64,000 nucleotides of DNA, taken from assembly GCA_904399395.1 (NCBI GenBank), contig CAJFPJ010000046.1, positions 41,382 to 105,381 on the forward strand. The letters run 5' to 3'. Under the pieces are notes generated by a model. It was given only the letters and a program-made list of their open reading frames with translations, searched no databases and was not told where the DNA came from. This stretch comes from an uncultured Clostridia bacterium. Its GTDB lineage: Bacteria > Bacillota > Clostridia > Oscillospirales > Acutalibacteraceae. The translations under genes were made by a program, and so were the position numbers. Shown here one piece after another: positions 62,132-64,000 of the stretch (positions are counted from its first letter, which is position 1; each line of letters opens with the position of its first letter).

Positions 62132-63814
62132 ATGAAAGTCATTATCATCGGCGGCGTGGCCGGAGGCGCCTCGGCAGCGGCAAGGCTCCGGCGACTGGAC
62201 GAAAAAGCTACTATCCTTCTAATTGAAAGAGGTCCATATATTTCTTTTGCCAATTGCGGCCTTCCCTATTATATAGGTGGCGAAATCACCCAAAAAGGAA
62301 ACCTAACCCTCCAAACGCCGGAAAGTTTCCGAGCACGGTTCAACATAGACGTGCGGATCCGCAGCGAAGCTGAAAAGATCGACCCCAAGTCTAAAACCGT
62401 GCAGATCCGCAATCTGGAAACTGGGGAAACCTACGAGGAAACCTATGATAAGCTGATCCTCTCCCCGGGGGCCGAACCCATCCGCCCACCGGTGGGGGCT
62501 GAAGGTTCAAAAAGGATTTTCACCCTCCGCACCATTCCCGACGCTATGCGCATCCAAAGCTTTCTCCGGGAGGAAAAATCCCGTTCCGCTGTAATAGCAG
62601 GAGGCGGCTATATCGGCCTGGAGATGGCGGAAAATCTAAAAAAAGCCGGGCTTGACGTCACTATTGTGGAAAAAGCCGATCATCTGATCGCTCCGCTGGA
62701 TTTCGACATGGCTGCAGACGTCCACCGCTATGCCGAAAGCCAAGGCATAGAGCTGATTCTCAATAACGGTCTGAAATCCGTGGCGGGAACGGAGGACGGC
62801 CTTTCCATTGCGTTGGAGAAGGGAAGCCTTCAGGCTCACATGCTCCTTCTTTCCATAGGTGTCCGGCCGGATAGTTCCCTGGCGGCTGGCTGCGGCCTTC
62901 ATCTCAACAGCCGGGGGGCCATTATAACCGATAATCATATGTGCACCAATCAGCCGGATATCTACGCTGTGGGCGATGCGGTGGAAGTGCGGAACTTTGT
63001 GTCTGGAAAACCGGCTCTCATCCCTCTGGCAGGGCCCGCCAACAAAGAAGGCCGCATAGCCGCAGACAATATCTGCGGCACAGAAAGCGTCTATACAGGA
63101 ACCCAGGGATCTTCCATACTTCGTCTGTTTGAAATGACCGCAGCCTCCACAGGTCTCAACGAAGAGACGGCTAAAGCGGCCGGAATCGAATATGACAAAA
63201 CCTATGTGTATTCCGCCTCTCATGCTTCTTATTACCCGGGGGCGAAAAACATGTCCATAAAGATCCTGTGGGATTCAAACACCCTTCGTTTGCTGGGAGC
63301 CCAAATCGTGGGATTTGACGGTGTGGATAAACGTCTGGATGTTCTGGCCACAGCCATACGCTTTCACGCCAAAGCTACGGATTTAGCCAGCCTGGAGCTC
63401 TGCTACGCTCCACCTTTCGGCAGCGCCAAGGATCCCGTGAATATGGCGGGTTTCGTGGCGGAAAATGTTATCAAAGGGAAGCTAAAACAATTTTTCTGGG
63501 AGGATGTGGACTCCCTCCCCAGAGACGGAAGTGTGACTCTGCTGGATGTCCGCACTGAAACGGAACGGGCCGCCGGCTTCATCGAGGGCTTTATGCACAT
63601 TCCCCTGGATTCCCTCCGGGAACACCTTCAGGAAGTTCCCAAGGGAAAGCCTGTATATGTCCACTGCCACAGCGGTCTGCGCAGCTATATTGCCTGCTGT
63701 ATCCTGGCAGGAAACGGCTACGAATGCTATAACCTGGCCGGGGGCTGGCGGCTTTATGAATCCGTTATGCATGCAAAAACTGTGCCGGAATACGTCTGTA
63801 CCCAATGCCGGTAA
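62132..63814 (+). CDS. CoA-disulfide reductase / NADH oxidase with rhodanese domain
   Basis: 560 residues. FAD site IIIGGVAGGASAAARLRR at the N-terminus; the single redox cysteine C42 in SFANCGLPY; NAD(P)H site VIAGGGYIGLEMAENL; YAVGDAVEV for FAD. A C-terminal rhodanese domain begins at about residue 465 (VTLLDVRTETERAAGFIEGFMHIPL) with its catalytic Cys in YVHCHSGLRS. Such fused enzymes (CoADR-RHD) reduce CoA-disulfide, persulfides or polysulfide, and some act as NADH oxidases. It fits the redox-defence theme of the window. Single gene with its own promoter and terminator. Confidence 0.94.
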   Translation: MKVIIIGGVAGGASAAARLRRLDEKATILLIERGPYISFANCGLPYYIGGEITQKGNLTLQTPESFRARFNIDVRIRSEAEKIDPKSKTVQIRNLETGETYEETYDKLILSPGAEPIRPPVGAEGSKRIFTLRTIPDAMRIQSFLREEKSRSAVIAGGGYIGLEMAENLKKAGLDVTIVEKADHLIAPLDFDMAADVHRYAESQGIELILNNGLKSVAGTEDGLSIALEKGSLQAHMLLLSIGVRPDSSLAAGCGLHLNSRGAIITDNHMCTNQPDIYAVGDAVEVRNFVSGKPALIPLAGPANKEGRIAADNICGTESVYTGTQGSSILRLFEMTAASTGLNEETAKAAGIEYDKTYVYSASHASYYPGAKNMSIKILWDSNTLRLLGAQIVGFDGVDKRLDVLATAIRFHAKATDLASLELCYAPPFGSAKDPVNMAGFVAENVIKGKLKQFFWEDVDSLPRDGSVTLLDVRTETERAAGFIEGFMHIPLDSLREHLQEVPKGKPVYVHCHSGLRSYIACCILAGNGYECYNLAGGWRLYESVMHAKTVPEYVCTQCR

Positions 63815-63826
63815 AGCGCTAAAGAG

Positions 63827-63866
63827 AATCCGCCGGGAGATTTGGATTATCTCCCGGCGGATTTTT
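63827..63866 (+). terminator. Terminator of the CoA-disulfide reductase gene
   Basis: Fourteen-base stem AATCCGCCGGGAGA with complement, nine-base loop, TTTTT at its end. The remaining 134 bases to the window end show no gene. Confidence 0.9.
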
Positions 63867-64000
63867 CTCTCCTTATTTCTATTCTGCCGCAGAAGCATAG
63901 GAAGGCCCTTTTGGGTAATGTCAAGGAATTTTCGCAAAAAGGTTTGCAGACTCTGATGTGAGTGAAGTCAGCCAGCAATGGAGGCGTCCTCAAGGGCGGC

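Overview
The window reads as chromosome of a low-to-moderate GC, anaerobic, spore-forming Firmicute of class Clostridia; an Oscillospiraceae/Acutalibacteraceae-type gut bacterium is the best guess, but this is inferred from gene content and not from a marker gene. Signs are a GlgC/GlgD glycogen pair, flavodiiron protein and superoxide reductase (oxygen defence of anaerobes), indolepyruvate:ferredoxin oxidoreductase with phenylacetate-CoA ligase (amino-acid fermentation), a SpoIID-type protein, AGGAGG-type ribosome sites and U-tract terminators. No rRNA, tRNA, CRISPR array, intact insertion sequence or prophage was seen.

Layout. 1-4.8 kb: glycogen operon glgB-glgC-glgD-glgA on the minus strand (glgA cut by the window edge), preceded by a promoter and an upstream structured-RNA candidate. 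5.2-12.5 kb, minus strand: a CD3324-type DNA-binding protein, a nucleotidyltransferase-like protein, flavodiiron protein, gapA, a membrane protein and citrate synthase. 12.7-16.6 kb, plus strand: SpoIID-like protein, then an ECF sigma factor overlapping an RsgI-like membrane anti-sigma factor with three PepSY domains. 16.8-25.7 kb, minus strand: small membrane protein, an unusual PTS enzyme I/HPr pair, an MBOAT/DHHW surface O-acetylation pair, and a MORN-repeat protein with a metallo-beta-lactamase-like partner. 25.9-31.5 kb, plus strand: trmL, then pgk-tpiA-gpmI separated by hairpins, then an XRE regulator. 31.5-34.6 kb: orphan peptide-binding lipoprotein, desulfoferrodoxin and an acetyltransferase. 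34.6-42.7 kb: a six-gene MacAB-like ABC export operon with three adaptor lipoproteins and two ATPases. 42.8-47.6 kb: ACT-domain protein and the paaK-iorA-iorB operon, the latter behind a structured leader ending in a terminator, and a 54-residue membrane protein. 48-56.6 kb: LCP ligase, zinc alcohol dehydrogenase, metG, a nucleotidyltransferase, tatD and a PurF paralogue without the N-terminal cysteine. 56.7-60.7 kb: an ABC-F ribosome-protection gene and a convergent MFS efflux gene, each with an upstream peptide frame and mutually exclusive RNA stems. 60.7-64 kb: small kinase-like protein, low-molecular-weight tyrosine phosphatase, and a CoA-disulfide reductase/NADH oxidase with a rhodanese domain behind a CRP/FNR-type palindrome.

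How the genes fit together. Central carbon flow is well represented: glycogen storage, lower glycolysis (gapA, pgk, tpiA, gpmI), citrate synthase, and reductive disposal of aryl-pyruvates. Redox protection (flavodiiron, superoxide reductase, CoA-disulfide reductase) is scattered in single units with their own promoters. Envelope functions (LCP, MBOAT/DHHW, SpoIID, MacAB-like export, RsgI-like sensor) form the second theme. The strongest candidates for something not yet described are the attenuator leaders of the ABC-F/MFS pair, the paaK leader RNA, the MORN/MBL pair and the non-canonical PTS pair.
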